64,000 bases of DNA from Trichobilharzia regenti (taxonomy: Eukaryota; Platyhelminthes; Trematoda; Strigeidida; Schistosomatidae), in the NCBI GenBank assembly GCA_944472135.2, contig OX235270.1, forward strand, positions 71,929,168-71,993,167, read 5' to 3'. Shown here piece after piece: positions 32,880 through 43,480 of the stretch (its first letter is position 1; each line of letters opens with the position of its first letter). Under the pieces are notes generated by a model, which did not search any database, was not told the origin of the DNA, and saw only the letters and a list, made by a program, of their open reading frames with translations. A program made the position numbers and the translations under genes.

Positions 32880-34834
32880 ATGCCTGGGTCAAAGAAGGGA
32901 CAGAGTGTCTTGGATGCAAACAGGAAAGTAAGTCATGGTGACTTGTCTGTTAATTGTAACGATGTGTCTGATGTTAAGCATGACATGGTTGATGTTACTG
33001 TTTCGCCGTTCAGGGATAATAGGAACATCAAACTCCCTAAATTTGAACCACGGTGTTTTGATGGAAACCCGGCCGATTATTTACAATTTGTAAAGGAGTT
33101 TGAGATCATGTTGAGTGGTTTTTATTAAATGATGAATTGAAGTTAATGTATTTGATGAGATATTGCACTGGAGATGCTTCAAGAGCTATACAGTGCTGTA
33201 AGTTTATGAAGCCAAAAGAGGGCTACGACGAGGCTATGAGCATATTACGTCAAAGGTTTGGAAGACCTTCGATGATTGCAGGGAAATTATTCGAGGCTGT
33301 TAAGGGTAATGGTGGTCAATTACAGGATGACTCCCAGGCACTCACTGAGTTTTTAGATAATTTGCTAATTTACAAGAATGGAATGATTTCGATGAATCGC
33401 ATGAGTGACCTCAACTCGAGTTTTATACTAGAAGTAATAGCAAGACGTCTACCTACTCGACTGCAAAGGAAGTGGGTGAAGACGAGCTCCCGTATGGAGG
33501 ATGAGGGTATCGAGCCAAAGTTTGATGATATCCTGAAACTGGTAAATACTAGTGTCAATCAATCTATGAGCAAGTTTTCCAGTCTATTAGATCTCACCCC
33601 TAGAATAGAGCAGTCTGAGGGCAAAACGCAATCATTGATGACGAATAGGCCTCAGAGAGGTGGATATCGAGAAGGCTCCATGATGTCTAGTAATGCATAT
33701 AGACCTAGTGAGTGTAACAGGTTTCGTAGTACATCCTCAACAGATAAGTTACAAGATGCAAGACAAACACGGTTGTGTTTTACACGTTTGCATGAAGTGC
33801 GTACAAAGGTGAACTGTGAACCAGTGAGCAAGTTCAGTGATAAGCTAAATGTAAACTCCAGGCCTGACTCCGAATTGTGTGACGATAACGGTGCGGTCAG
33901 GAAGTCTGTAGTTGCAACTGGTAAGCCATTGTTGAATAGAGTGTCACAGAATAGAGTTACTGCTTCAGAGTGGAGTTCTGACTCCAAAAGTTTACAAAGT
34001 ATAACTAGTCAGAGTGAAGATATAAAACCTTTAATGATTTGTGAGGAGGAACCAAAATTGTCTACTTCTGTTATTAAAGAGTTTGAAAATGATGAACTTG
34101 ACGGTAAATTGAATATTTGTGATAATGATCATGATAGTGCAGATTTGTCTTTGGTTGATCATGATGAGATGAGGGATATGCCTACTACCGCTAAGTTAAA
34201 TAAAGGTTCTGTACAACTACAACGTGAAGTAGAATTGAACGCAGATGCAGTTCCAGAAGGTGTGCATACTTGTGAGACAGTCAGTGTAATTGATCAGCGT
34301 GTAGCCCACCTATCATCAGATGATAGTGCTAAACCCGAACTAGTAGTGAAAGACAGCAGTGGTGGTAATCTTGCAGTTGGACAACTATCTGAAAGCCGAA
34401 CAACAACAGCTTCTGATCCACCGCTAACTTCATCATCTTGTGTCACTCAGTCATCGTTGGTGTTTTCATCCACAATGAAATGGACGTCCATGAACTCACG
34501 TGCCTTATGCAATGACTATGATAGTATTGGTGCGTTTGAAAAGACGAAAGATATTGCTCAGTTTAGTGAGAATAAGCCAAGTGTAAACGAGAGAGTAATT
34601 GTTAAATTGACTTGCATGAATAAAGGCATTTCTAGTTTCAAGTTACTATTTGAATGTTATTATCTTTGGTGTAAATTACTCTGTTTCTACACTTGGTTGA
34701 TGAGATATGTCGTGTGTTTGTTGGTCATCTATATTCTACGATACAATGACATGGGCGTGTTGCCGTTCAGATTTGAGGATATAGCTCATAGAAGGAAGTT
34801 AGCAAATGAACTCTGCGACGATTTTCCAACCTAG
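32880..34834 (+). pseudogene. BEL copy A gag (about 650 codons, one frameshift)
   Basis: The start ATG at 32880 (context CAACAATGC) is chosen because the open frame above it has no ATG and is shifted in copy C. Order: N-terminal basic MPGSKKGQSVLDANRK; a BEL/Pao gag capsid-like domain (DUF1759 type) beginning IKLPKFEPRCFDGNPADYLQ and going on through YLMRYCTGDASRAIQCC and SILRQRFGRPSM (residues about 45-210); a long acidic, serine-rich middle; and a hydrophobic segment CYYLWCKLLCFYTWLMRYVV continuing to about 34735, then the C-terminus CDDFPT. No zinc knuckle or protease. A single-base loss near 33122 (GGTTTTTATT, versus GGTGTTTTATT in copy C) breaks the frame. The membrane-like end is unusual for gag. 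Confidence 0.85.
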
Positions 34835-34837
34835 GGC

Positions 34838-35090
34838 GTCAACCTGAGAAGGGTTGTAGGCGTACTGCTGTAAGTCCTACAATTCTTCAAAGGGTAGCGC
34901 ATCAATGAGCAGTCCAATGTGCTTGGTGTATGATCTTGTACATATGTTCATATTGTATATACTGAATTGATATCATCTGTCATCTAGCTGTTGGTAATTC
35001 TGTTTGTGTCCGGACGACTTCCACTTGGATCATCAACCTGAGAAGGAATGTAGGCGTACTGCTGTAAGTCCTGCAATTCTTCAAAGGAAT
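34838..35090 (+). repeat. BEL tandem unit after gag (two copies)
   Basis: A 56-bp core beginning (G/A)TCAACCTGAGAAGG and containing GTAGGCGTACTGCTGTAAGT occurs at 34838-34895 and again at 35032-35088, period about 194 bp. Each core holds TGTAGG...CCTACA or CCTGCA (a 6-bp stem, one version using a G-T pair) and a GTAAGT that looks like a splice donor. It begins four bases after the gag stop. Confidence 0.85.
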
Positions 35091-35532
35091 TCCACCAAGA
35101 CATGATCCGCGAGGTTGTTTGTACTATTTGTATATACGTGTGGTGTGTCATATCAATTGGTGTTTTATGGATTCATTGTGTTTACTTGTTGTTTTCGTAT
35201 CTTGTTGTTATTGCGTAATTTTGTTAAAATTTTCGTCGTGATTACTTCTGAAGTTGTTTCGAGTCTTCTACATCCATGAATGAATTGGTTGATGTTAAGG
35301 ACAGCAGATGGGTCGTATACGCCGGGGTGGCTAGGCTATTGCTGAGAATGAAATGCACACGGAGATAATTGTTAGCTGCGGTCCGACACGCCGGGGAGAA
35401 AGAGTGTAAACGACTGAGGCTCGCATGCGTCACCGCTACTAGAACTGAGGCAGAATGAGTGACAAGCGATTTCAGTGATAATTGATAGTGAATAGAAAAG
35501 AGGATGCTTGAAGAGTATCATGAGGTGCTGCT

Positions 35533-35757
35533 ATGGTCACGTTGCATTCTGCAAGAGTCATTCTAGCAAGTGGCGATTGTGTTGCAAGATGTCAAGAGGA
35601 GGTCTCTGTCTGGAGGCGCAGGTCGTCATTGATGTGTGAGATTGTGCTGTGGGTATGCTTGTGGTGTGTTGGCTTTTCTGTTTGTTTTCCATTTCAGCTC
35701 TGTCCGTGTGACCCAGGTTCTCGCAATGGCATCCAAGTCAACGTGCATTGGTCGTGA
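35533..35757 (+). CDS. Hypothetical 74-codon frame in BEL copy A
   Basis: ATG to stop, cysteine-rich with a hydrophobic stretch (CEIVLWVCLWCVGFSVCF). The same frame is open in copies B (39705-39481) and C (47156-46932) with three and no amino-acid changes respectively. The opposite strand is also open here, and the copies are recent, so openness alone proves little. No known domain. Low confidence that it is translated. Confidence 0.3.
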   Translation: MVTLHSARVILASGDCVARCQEEVSVWRRRSSLMCEIVLWVCLWCVGFSVCFPFQLCPCDPGSRNGIQVNVHWS

Positions 35758-35793
35758 AGGAAAAAAGGGTTGGATCCCCTTTTTGACGGGGAG

Positions 35794-36153
35794 TGTCAAT
35801 GGAGTTGAAGATTGAACGATCAATTCTTGGTTGTTTGCTCAAACCAACTTCCCCAATTTTCGCGGAGGCATCAATACGACAGTCATCGTCTCATCGGTCG
35901 CTGTTCAGAGAGAAGTCAGCAGTAAACCATCAGAAGTAACATTGTGATTTATTATTGTAAGATTTGTTCACAGACCCTAGTAAAAACATTATTTTTATAT
36001 GTTGGTGTAACAATAAAGAATGCTCGAATCACCAATCGGTCTTTTGGTTTTTTCGTCCGTTATTACTAAGGGTTTCTGAAAAACTGCAAGGAACAGCGTG
36101 GGCCCGAGCGTAGCGAGAGCTGGGCATTAACGGTTTATGAGGCGTGGCTGACA
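35794..36153 (+). repeat. BEL copy A 3' LTR
   Basis: 360 bp, TGTCAATGGAGTTG to GTGGCTGACA, preceded by a purine tract (GACGGGGAG). It is followed by the target duplication GCTGG and gypsy gag sequence. Confidence 0.92.
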
Positions 36154-36158
36154 GCTGG

Positions 36159-37200
36159 TGACCTGACATGTTGCGAGTAGACTCAGTGATCTCTTTGGAA
36201 ATTTACGACCAACATTTTGTCGAGCTTTCGCTGGATTTTGATATCTGGGTTTGCGCGGCTGACAAAAACCGTTTTTTTGACCGATGATTTTGCACTTGCT
36301 GCAACGATGATTTTTGTATGGGCAAGACTTTACAAAGTGCCACGTGCCACAATGCCAGCATGGTGATGGTGGGGTCTTCTTTGTAGTAATTTGAGAAGTT
36401 GGACGAGTATGTGTAGATTTCCGCGGGACATTAAGAGAAGGTGGGTCAGGACTGGATGATGAGGGATTTTCGCTCTTTCGTAATGCATGAATATCAGAGC
36501 CTCTCGAAGGTGTTGATTCGACCAGGTGTGTGTCTTTCTGCAGATTAATCAGCCGTTGATATTCATCAGCTATGTCATGTAATGTTAACTTAGGATTTTG
36601 TTCTAGCTGATTGAGCAGTCGAGTTCGGATATCTGTGAAACGAGGAGATTGAAGACTGCATATGAGAATCAAGGCTTTGAATTGATCATCTGTTAAGGAC
36701 CTGAGTCGAAATCTCTCACATTCTCGGTTGACTGTGCCAACGTGAGTAAGAAAATCATCATTTTCATTCATTGTCAGCTTGAGGCAACGATAACGTATAC
36801 TGAATAATGAGGAGTGGTCTCCAAAATGTTCACGCAGCAGCTTTATTGTATCATCGAAACACTTGTCACGTGGTTTCTGGGGTAAAATTAGGTTGCAGTA
36901 CCGTTCATATTCTGCCGGACCCAATTTACGTAATAACACTCGCACCTTCCAAGCATCGTCTTGTGAGGCGAGATCAACTGTGAATTAATCCTCATATCGT
37001 TGATACCATGTGTCAAAAGTGACATTCGCATCTGGATTATAATTGAACTGTGAAATACTATTCACAATGCCGTCGACAGATGGTAGCATGGTATGATTGG
37101 GATTGCTTGAAGGTGAAGTTGGACCAGTCTGTTTGTTAATGAACATTTCCATTAATTTCATTTGTTGTTCAAATAGTAATTCCAATTTAGAGGGATCCAT
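36159..37200 (-). pseudogene. Ty3/gypsy gag with zinc knuckle, one in-frame stop
   Basis: The start is chosen at the ATG at 37200 (MDPSKLELLFEQQ). The capsid part runs TFDTWYQRYED, a TAA stop at about 36984, then FTVDLASQDDAWKVRVLL, YERYCNLILPQKPRDKCFDD and LREHFGDHSSLFSIRYRCL. This is the gag family of schistosome gypsy elements. Near the end is a zinc-binding cluster, CWHCGTWHFVKSCPYKNHRC then SKCKIIGQKNGFC, where a histidine appears replaced by Q in the last knuckle. The frame runs into the BEL insertion at 36153. It packages RNA in live relatives; dead here. Confidence 0.87.
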
Positions 37201-37223
37201 AGTTTTCCCCGTCGCCAAATTAT

Positions 37224-37588
37224 TGTTATGTACTGGTCGAGAATTTAATAATCCTGACGCAAGAAAGACGGAAACCAGAAGACCACTAGGTTTGCGATGA
37301 TACTTCTATTTTCCAAACACAAGGAGAATCAATGTGTCACACAAGAGTGTGAGAGCAAAAATATATATGAATGTCCGAACAAGTGTGTGAACAAGTGTGT
37401 GAGCGAATATTCAAAATGAACAAATCAATAGACAGTCTTAACATGACTGGCTAATTATAATGGAATATCGATCCATATATACAGCAAAATATATCAGACT
37501 GTCAAGCAAAACACACATTTTATATGGAAGCATGTCACCAAGAACAGATTGTTAAACAAGCACACATATTTTATGGATATATATATCT
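37224..37588 (-). repeat. Gypsy 5' LTR (right), with about 50-bp internal duplication
   Basis: Similar to the left LTR, but the end is longer. After CAGACTGTCA it carries an extra CACACATTTTATATGG...CAGATTGTT before ending in ACACATATTTTATGGATATA TATATC, the counterpart of the left LTR's end. The extra segment looks like an imperfect duplication of the adjacent part. Confidence 0.8.
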
Positions 37589-38308
37589 GCTCAGCTTCAA
37601 TCGCGGTCTTCATTGCAACTACCTACTGATGATCATCTGAAAAGGAGCATTATAAAAAATTTGACCTTACTGAAGCGTACCAAATGAATCAACTTACAAT
37701 CCATGGAACCCTGATCAGCCTGTGTATGTCCCATGACTTCAGCAGACGAATACGACCGTGGGATGATCAAGAATTTTTCGGCCGCCTTCACCTCGCTAAC
37801 AACCAAAATCTCATTCATAGTAGGAACCTTGACTAACAGGAACTGTCTAGCTATGTGCAAATTATGTATGACTTTTAGATAGGAAAATAGGTACATAGGA
37901 AGAAGAGAAGTCTTGAAAGACGTATATTGATATAAGTGTGCGCATTACAATTCAGTCAAGTGAATGCAAAAGTGAACTCACCATTTCTTCTCAGCCTTAA
38001 TATCGGTCAACCGTGGCTCACTGTAAACTATAGTACTCAATAAGTCACGACAATTTAGAGGTGTGTAATATGGAAATTAAAACGGAGTTATGCAAAAGAC
38101 TTAAGCTAATGCACTTCGCCAGAATTTCACTGTAAGTCCGAATACTTGTCTCATCCTACAAGTTTATCCACCTGATATATTCCAATATCCCTAGAATCCA
38201 GTGGGTGTTCAAAAAATTCTTGGGTTTCTTATGAGCTAGAAATCGAAACTGATTTTCGCTTACGATTTCAGAAATCACTCCTGTTGTATTGCCTACCAAA
38301 AAGTAATT
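37589..38308 (-). other. CACTA internal sequence, possible exon at 37633-37896
   Basis: Between the gypsy insertion and the transposase C-terminus. A minus-strand open stretch reads FLLVKVPTMNEILVVSEVKA then AEKFLIIPRSYSSAEVMG. It may be the N-terminal exon of the second CACTA gene whose DUF4806-like end is at 30780-31200 (inference from order only). Confidence 0.4.
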
Positions 38309-39077
38309 TTAAAGGGGAAATGAGCTTATTTTAAAGCTGGAAAAAGTAGCAGTCTGCTTAGACACATTGACAGATGCATTAGTAGTATTCTCTGTTTTGG
38401 CAGGGTTAGCTTCCACTAGGCATCTTTCTCCTGGACGTCTACTTATCTGGACTGCTGGGTTATTGGGACTGGTGACTCGAGTCTGCAGGAAACGTATGTT
38501 AGACTGAAATGGGAAGCATGAAAAAGTGTCTGGCGTCCTCACAAATATGGAGTAAGCCACGGATATTGTATACCATGTTATCCTCCCTAAATAATGACTT
38601 AAATTTCCCTACGAATTTCAACAATAAATTTTTGACGTCATTTAGGCAATACAAAGAACAAGTTGGATGACTTAAGATATGACAGACGAGGAATAAATCG
38701 AAGAAAATATCATAAAAGCTAGGTGGTAATACGTCTTTTAGGTAAACGACCCATAAATATAAAAGAAACAGCCGGCACTCTGTTGCTTTTCAACGGTCAA
38801 CATCGTCTAATGTTCGACACTTACTCTGGAATTCAGAAGGAGTCAACTTATTTGAGCTGAGTAGTCTGGAGTTAACAATGTTTAAAATAGTATTATTCAT
38901 ACCATCTTCCCCAGATGTGGCCTTCACTTTCCACAGGCCATTCAACTTTCGAACTACGCCTATGTATGTGAGATGCATGCTGCCTAGAGGAAAAACAGTG
39001 ATCATGTCTACATGCAATCTTCCGAAAGGAGATTTACCCTTATGGCGACATTGCAACGTTTGCCTGCGAAAAGATGT
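38309..39077 (-). pseudogene. CACTA transposase, C-terminal half
   Basis: Continues the transposase after the BEL B insertion. The minus strand reads [38 protein letters not shown], a spacer, then [18 protein letters not shown], a TGA where tryptophan is expected, KATECRLFLLYLWVV, and later NMVYNIRGLLHICEDARHF and, after a frameshift, CFPFQSNIRFLQTRVTSPNN. The D.MHL..LGV.R.L..LW block and the WKA.E.R.FLLY block are characteristic of CACTA-type transposases. Stop codon plus frameshift plus insertion make it inactive. Confidence 0.87.
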
Positions 39078-39444
39078 TGTCACTCACGTCTCATAAACCG
39101 TTAATGCCCAGCTCTCGCTACGCTCGGGCCCACGCTGTTCTTCGAAGATTTCGGAAACGCTTAGTTATAACGGACGAAAAAACCAAAACACCGATCTGCC
39201 GCTTGAGATTTGTTTATTGTTACACCAGCATATAAAAGGAATAAGCGAACTAAGTAAACTAAGGTCTGAAAACAAATATTACAATGATAAATCTCTGTAT
39301 TACTTCTGACGATGTTTCACTCTTCTTTCTGAACAGCGACCGATGAGACGATGACTGTCGTATTGATGCCTCCGCGAAAATTGGGGAAGTTGATTTTGAG
39401 CAAACAACCATGAATTGATCGTTCAATCTTCAACTCCATTGACA
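39078..39444 (-). repeat. BEL copy B 3' LTR
   Basis: Plus strand TGTCACTCACGTC to CTCCATTGACA. It matches 42501-42862 with scattered differences. Its middle part differs clearly from the copy A LTR. Confidence 0.9.
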
Positions 39445-40402
39445 CTCCCCGGCAAAAAAGGGATCCAACCCTTTTTTCCTTCACGACCAAAGCACGTCGA
39501 CTTGGATGCCATTGCGAGAACCTGGGTCACACGGACAGAGCTGAAATGGAAAACAAACAGAAAAGCCAACACACCACAAGCATACCCACAGCACAATCTC
39601 ACACATCGCTGACGACCTGCGCCTCCAGACAGAGACCTCCTCTTGACATCTTGCAACACAATCGCCACTTGCTAGAATGACTCTTGCAGAATGCAGCGTG
39701 ACCATAGCAGCACCTCATGATACTCTTCAAGCATCCTCTTTTCTATTCACTATCAATTATCACTGAAATCGCTTGTCACTCATTCTGCCTCAGTTCTTGT
39801 AGCGGTGACGCATGCGAGCCTCAGTCGTTTACACTCTTTCTCCCCGGCGTGTGGGATCGCAGCTAACAATTATCTCCGTGTGCATTTCATTCTCAGCAAT
39901 AGCCTAGCCACCCCGGCGTATACGACCCATCTGCTGTCCTTAACATCAACCAATTCATTCATGGATGTAGACGACTCGAAACAACTTCAGAAGTAATCAC
40001 GACGAAAATTTTAACAAAATTACGCAATAACAACAAGATACGGAAACAACAAGTAAACACAATGAAACCATAAAACACCAATTGATATGACACACCACAC
40101 GTATATACAAATAGTACAAACAACCTCGCCGATCATGTCTTGGTTGAATTCCTTTGAAGAATTGCAGGACTTACAGCAGTACGCCTACATTCCTTCTCAG
40201 GTTGATGATCCAAGTGGAAGTCGTCCGGATACAAACAGAATTACCAACAGTTAGATGACAGATGATATCAATTCAGTATATACAATATGAACATATGTGC
40301 AAATCATACACCGAGCACACTGGACTGATCATTGATGCGCTACCCTTTGAAGAATTGTAGGACTTACAGCGGTACGCCTACAACCCTTCTCAGGTTGACG
40401 CT

Positions 40403-42357
40403 CTAGGTTGGAAAATCGTCGCAGAGTTCATTTGCTAACTTCCTTCTATGTGCTAAATCCTCAAATCCGAACAGTAACACGCCCATGTCATTGTATCGTA
40501 GAATATAGATGACGAACAAACACACGGCATATCTCATCAACCAAGTGTAGAAACAGAGTAATTTACACCAAAGATAATAACATTCAAATAGTAACTTGAA
40601 ACTAGAAATGCCTTTATTCATGCAAGTCAATTTAACAATTACTCTCTCGTTTACACTTGGCTTATTCTCACTAAACTGAGCAATATCTTTCGTCTTTTCA
40701 AATGCACCAATACTATCATAGTCATTGCATAAGATACTTGAGTTGATGGACGTCCATTTCATTGTGGATGACAGCACCAACGACGACTGATTGATATCAG
40801 TTGATGAAGTTAGCGGTGGATCAGAAGCTGTTGTTGTTCGGCTTTCAGATAGTTGTCCAACTGCAAGATTACCACCACTGCTGTCTTTCACTACTAGTTC
40901 GGGTTTAGCACTATCATCTGATGATAGGTGGGCTACACGCTGATCAATTACACTGACTGTCTCACAAGTATGCACACCTTCTGGAACTGCATCTGCGTTC
41001 AATTCTACTTCACGTTGTAGTTGTACAGAACCTTTATTTAACTTAGCAGTAGTAGGCATATCCCTCATCTCATAATGATCAACCAAAGACAAATCTGCAC
41101 TATCATGATCATTACCACAAATATTCAATTTACCGTCAAGTTCATCATTTTCAAACTCTTTAATAACAGAAGTAGACAATTTTGGTTCCTCCTCACAAAT
41201 CATTAAAGGTTTTATATCTTCACTCTGACTAGTTATACCTTGTAAACTTTTGGAGTCAGAACTCCACTCTGAAGCAGTAACTCTATTCTGTGACACTCTA
41301 TTCAACAATGGCTTACCAGTTGCAACTACAGACTTCCTCACCGAACCGTTATCGTCACACAATTCGGAGTCAGGCCTGGAGTTTACATTTAGCTTATCAC
41401 TGAACTTGCTCACTGGTTCACAGTTCACCTTTGTACGCACTTCATGCAAACGTGTAAAACACAACCGTGTTTGTCTTGCATCTTGCAACTTATCTGTTGA
41501 GGATGTACTACGAAACCTGTTGCACTCACTAGGTCTATATGCATTACTATACATCATGGAGCCTTCTCGATATCCACCTCTCTGAGGCTTATTCGTCATC
41601 AATGAGTGCGTTTTTCCCTCAGACTGCTTTATTCTAGGGGTGAGATCTAACAGACTGGAAAACTTGCTCATAAATTGATTGACACTAGTATTTACCAGTT
41701 TCAGGATATCATCAAACTTTGGCTCGATACCCTCATCCTCCATACGGGAGCTCGTCTTCACCCACTTCCTTTGCAGTCGAGTAGGTAGACGTCTTGCTAA
41801 TACTTCTAGTATAAAACTCGAGTTGAGGTCACTCATGCGATTCATCGAAATCATTCCATTCTTGTAAATTAGCAAATTATCTAAAAACTCAGTGAGTGCC
41901 TGGGAGTCATCCTGTAATTGACCACCATTACCCTTAAGAGCCTCGAATAATTTCTCTGCAATCATCGAAGGTCTTCCAAACCTTTGACGTAATATGCTCA
42001 TAGCCTCATCGTAGCCCTCTTTTGGCTTCATAAACTTACAGCACTGTATAGCTCTTGAAGCATCTCCAGTGCAATATCTCATCAAATACATTAACTTCAA
42101 TTCATCATTTAATAAAAACCACTCAACATGATCTCAAACTTCTTTACAAATTGTAAATAATCGGCCGGGTTTCCATCAAAACACCGTGGTTCTAATTTAG
42201 GGAGTTTGATGTTCCTATTATCCCTGAACGGCGAAACAATAACATCAACCATGTCATGCTTAACATCAGACACATCGTTACAATTAACAGACAAGTCACC
42301 ATGACTTACTTTCCTGTTTGCATCCAAGACACTCTGTCCCTTCTTTGACCCAGGCAT
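40403..42357 (-). pseudogene. BEL copy B gag
   Basis: Same organisation as copy A: ATG at 42357, MPGSKKGQ, capsid-like region with IKLPKLEPRCFDGNPADYLQ, acidic middle, hydrophobic C-terminal segment (LLCFYTWLMRYAVCLFVIYI) and the end CDDFPT. It carries the same single-base loss as copy A (near 42113), so the N-terminal 77 codons are out of frame with the rest. Most other differences from A are single amino-acid changes, plus a short altered patch near 40785 (STDINQSS). Confidence 0.85.
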
Positions 42358-42500
42358 TGTTGAACTTGACCCAATTCCAAAAAAGTCCAGATATTGCTTG
42401 TTCAAAGAGTTCTTGACCGGCACCAGGAAAAATGAACGGCGACTATCCAAACTTTCACCAACTGTTTCAATCCGCCAGATCTGTTTCTATCGTCAGAAAC

Positions 42501-42862
42501 TGTCAATCACGTCTGATAAACCGTTAATGCCCAGCTCTCGCTACGCTCGGGCCCACGCTGTTTTTCGAAGATTTCGGAAACGCTTAGTTATAACGGACGA
42601 AAAACCAAAACACCGATCTGCCGCTTGAGATTTGTTTATTGTTACACCAGCATATAAAAGGAATAAGCGTAAGAAACTAAGGTCTGAAAACAAATATTAC
42701 AATGATAAATCTCTGTATTACTTCTGACGATGTTTCACTCTTCTTTCTGAACAGCGACCGATGAGACGATGACTGTCGTATTGATGCCTCCGCGAAAATT
42801 GGGGAAGTTGATTTTAAGCAAACAACCAAGAATTGATCGTTCAATCTTCAACTCCATTGACA
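42501..42862 (-). repeat. BEL copy B 5' LTR
   Basis: Plus strand TGTCAATCACGTCTGATAAA to CTCCATTGACA. It adjoins the internal hairpin CTGTTTCTATCGTCAGAAAC. Confidence 0.9.
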
Positions 42863-43480
42863 GCTGTGTTTATTCTTAAAGCGCACATGCAGTAGGATAA
42901 ACCATGCAATTATTTGCGCGATGGCATACAGCCTCACTTTTATGGCATCCTTGTGTTGAATTGTGACCACTTATTTCCTTAACTAGTGCTGTTGCTGGTG
43001 TGTCACAGATGACGCCCTTAAGTATAATGTCGATGCGGTGACTGTTGGGTAATGTGATACCACCAGCACAAATGCATTCCAATTCGAGGACGGTGTCCCT
43101 CAAAAAGGTTTACATGAACCACAGTAGACACCTACCAAGAATACCTTGTCACAGCCAGACAAAAGTAACTTCGCTTGCATTGGCCACATCTGCAATTTGG
43201 ACTTGTTGAAAATTGAAACACCATCAATGTTCAGCTGCAGACCAACTGGCACATAGACTTCAGATTTGGGCATTTGTAACCAAGACAAAATCTGACGACG
43301 AAGGCCAATGTGAACATATATCCCAGGACCAACCGCTTTCCCCTGAATAATGTTTTTAGTCCTCATCAATGCCCGAGGGTAAGTCGGCAACTCAAGATGC
43401 AGGGACCTAAATTCTTCCAGCACAATACGAGTATTAGATATATTCGGCTTGCATCTGCAGCCGATGTTGAGAACGGCACC
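42863..43480 (-). pseudogene. CACTA transposase, N-terminal half
   Basis: The minus strand reads [82 protein letters not shown], then after a one-base shift [40 protein letters not shown] and ends YPTACAL at the BEL insertion. The NIDG...WP....F..G...KP block followed by (I)CD.PA and a cysteine-containing segment is the standard order in animal CACTA transposases; the D of NIDG and the D of ICDTPA are candidate catalytic or metal-binding residues. The start lies above about 43480 in a decayed region. Confidence 0.87.

Larger units (their letters stand above)
32377..36153 (+). mobile_element. BEL/Pao gag-only LTR retrotransposon, copy A
   Basis: 3,777 bp with two 360-bp LTRs (32377-32736 and 35794-36153), TG...CA ends and a 5-bp target duplication GCTGG (32372-32376 and 36154-36158). 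The two LTRs differ at about 8 of 360 positions by my count. Inside are one gag gene, a repeated untranslated segment and a small open frame; no protease, reverse transcriptase or integrase. The insertion site is the gag-pol junction of the gypsy element. Confidence 0.93.
31583..37588 (-). mobile_element. Pol-deleted Ty3/gypsy LTR retrotransposon, itself split by BEL copy A
   Basis: Minus-strand element. The 5' LTR is at the right (37224-37588) and the 3' LTR at the left (31583-31893). Next to the right LTR is a primer-binding-like TGGCGACGGGG, then gag. Next to the left LTR is a polypurine tract (minus-strand CTCAAAGAGGGGGG). Gag, an aspartic protease and the C-terminal end of pol are present; reverse transcriptase, RNase H and most of integrase are missing between the protease (ends 32101) and the pol tail (starts about 32090). 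The BEL element 32377-36153 interrupts the gag-protease junction. It must have moved with help from another copy, or been deleted after insertion. Confidence 0.85.
39078..42862 (-). mobile_element. BEL/Pao gag-only LTR retrotransposon, copy B
   Basis: 3,785 bp on the minus strand. LTRs are at 42501-42862 (5') and 39078-39444 (3'). The flanking words are GATGT on the left and GCTGT on the right, a 5-bp duplication with one mismatch. It has the same layout as copy A: gag, two tandem units (about 40350-40405 and 40155-40210), the 74-codon frame, no pol. It splits the CACTA transposase between the D-containing ICDTPA block and the MHLTYIGV block. Confidence 0.92.

Noticed and set aside
41250..41867. 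Open frames antisense to BEL gag (also at 33652-33987 and 48892-49173)
   Set aside because: They are shadows of the gag reading frame, and their similarity among copies follows from the DNA similarity.
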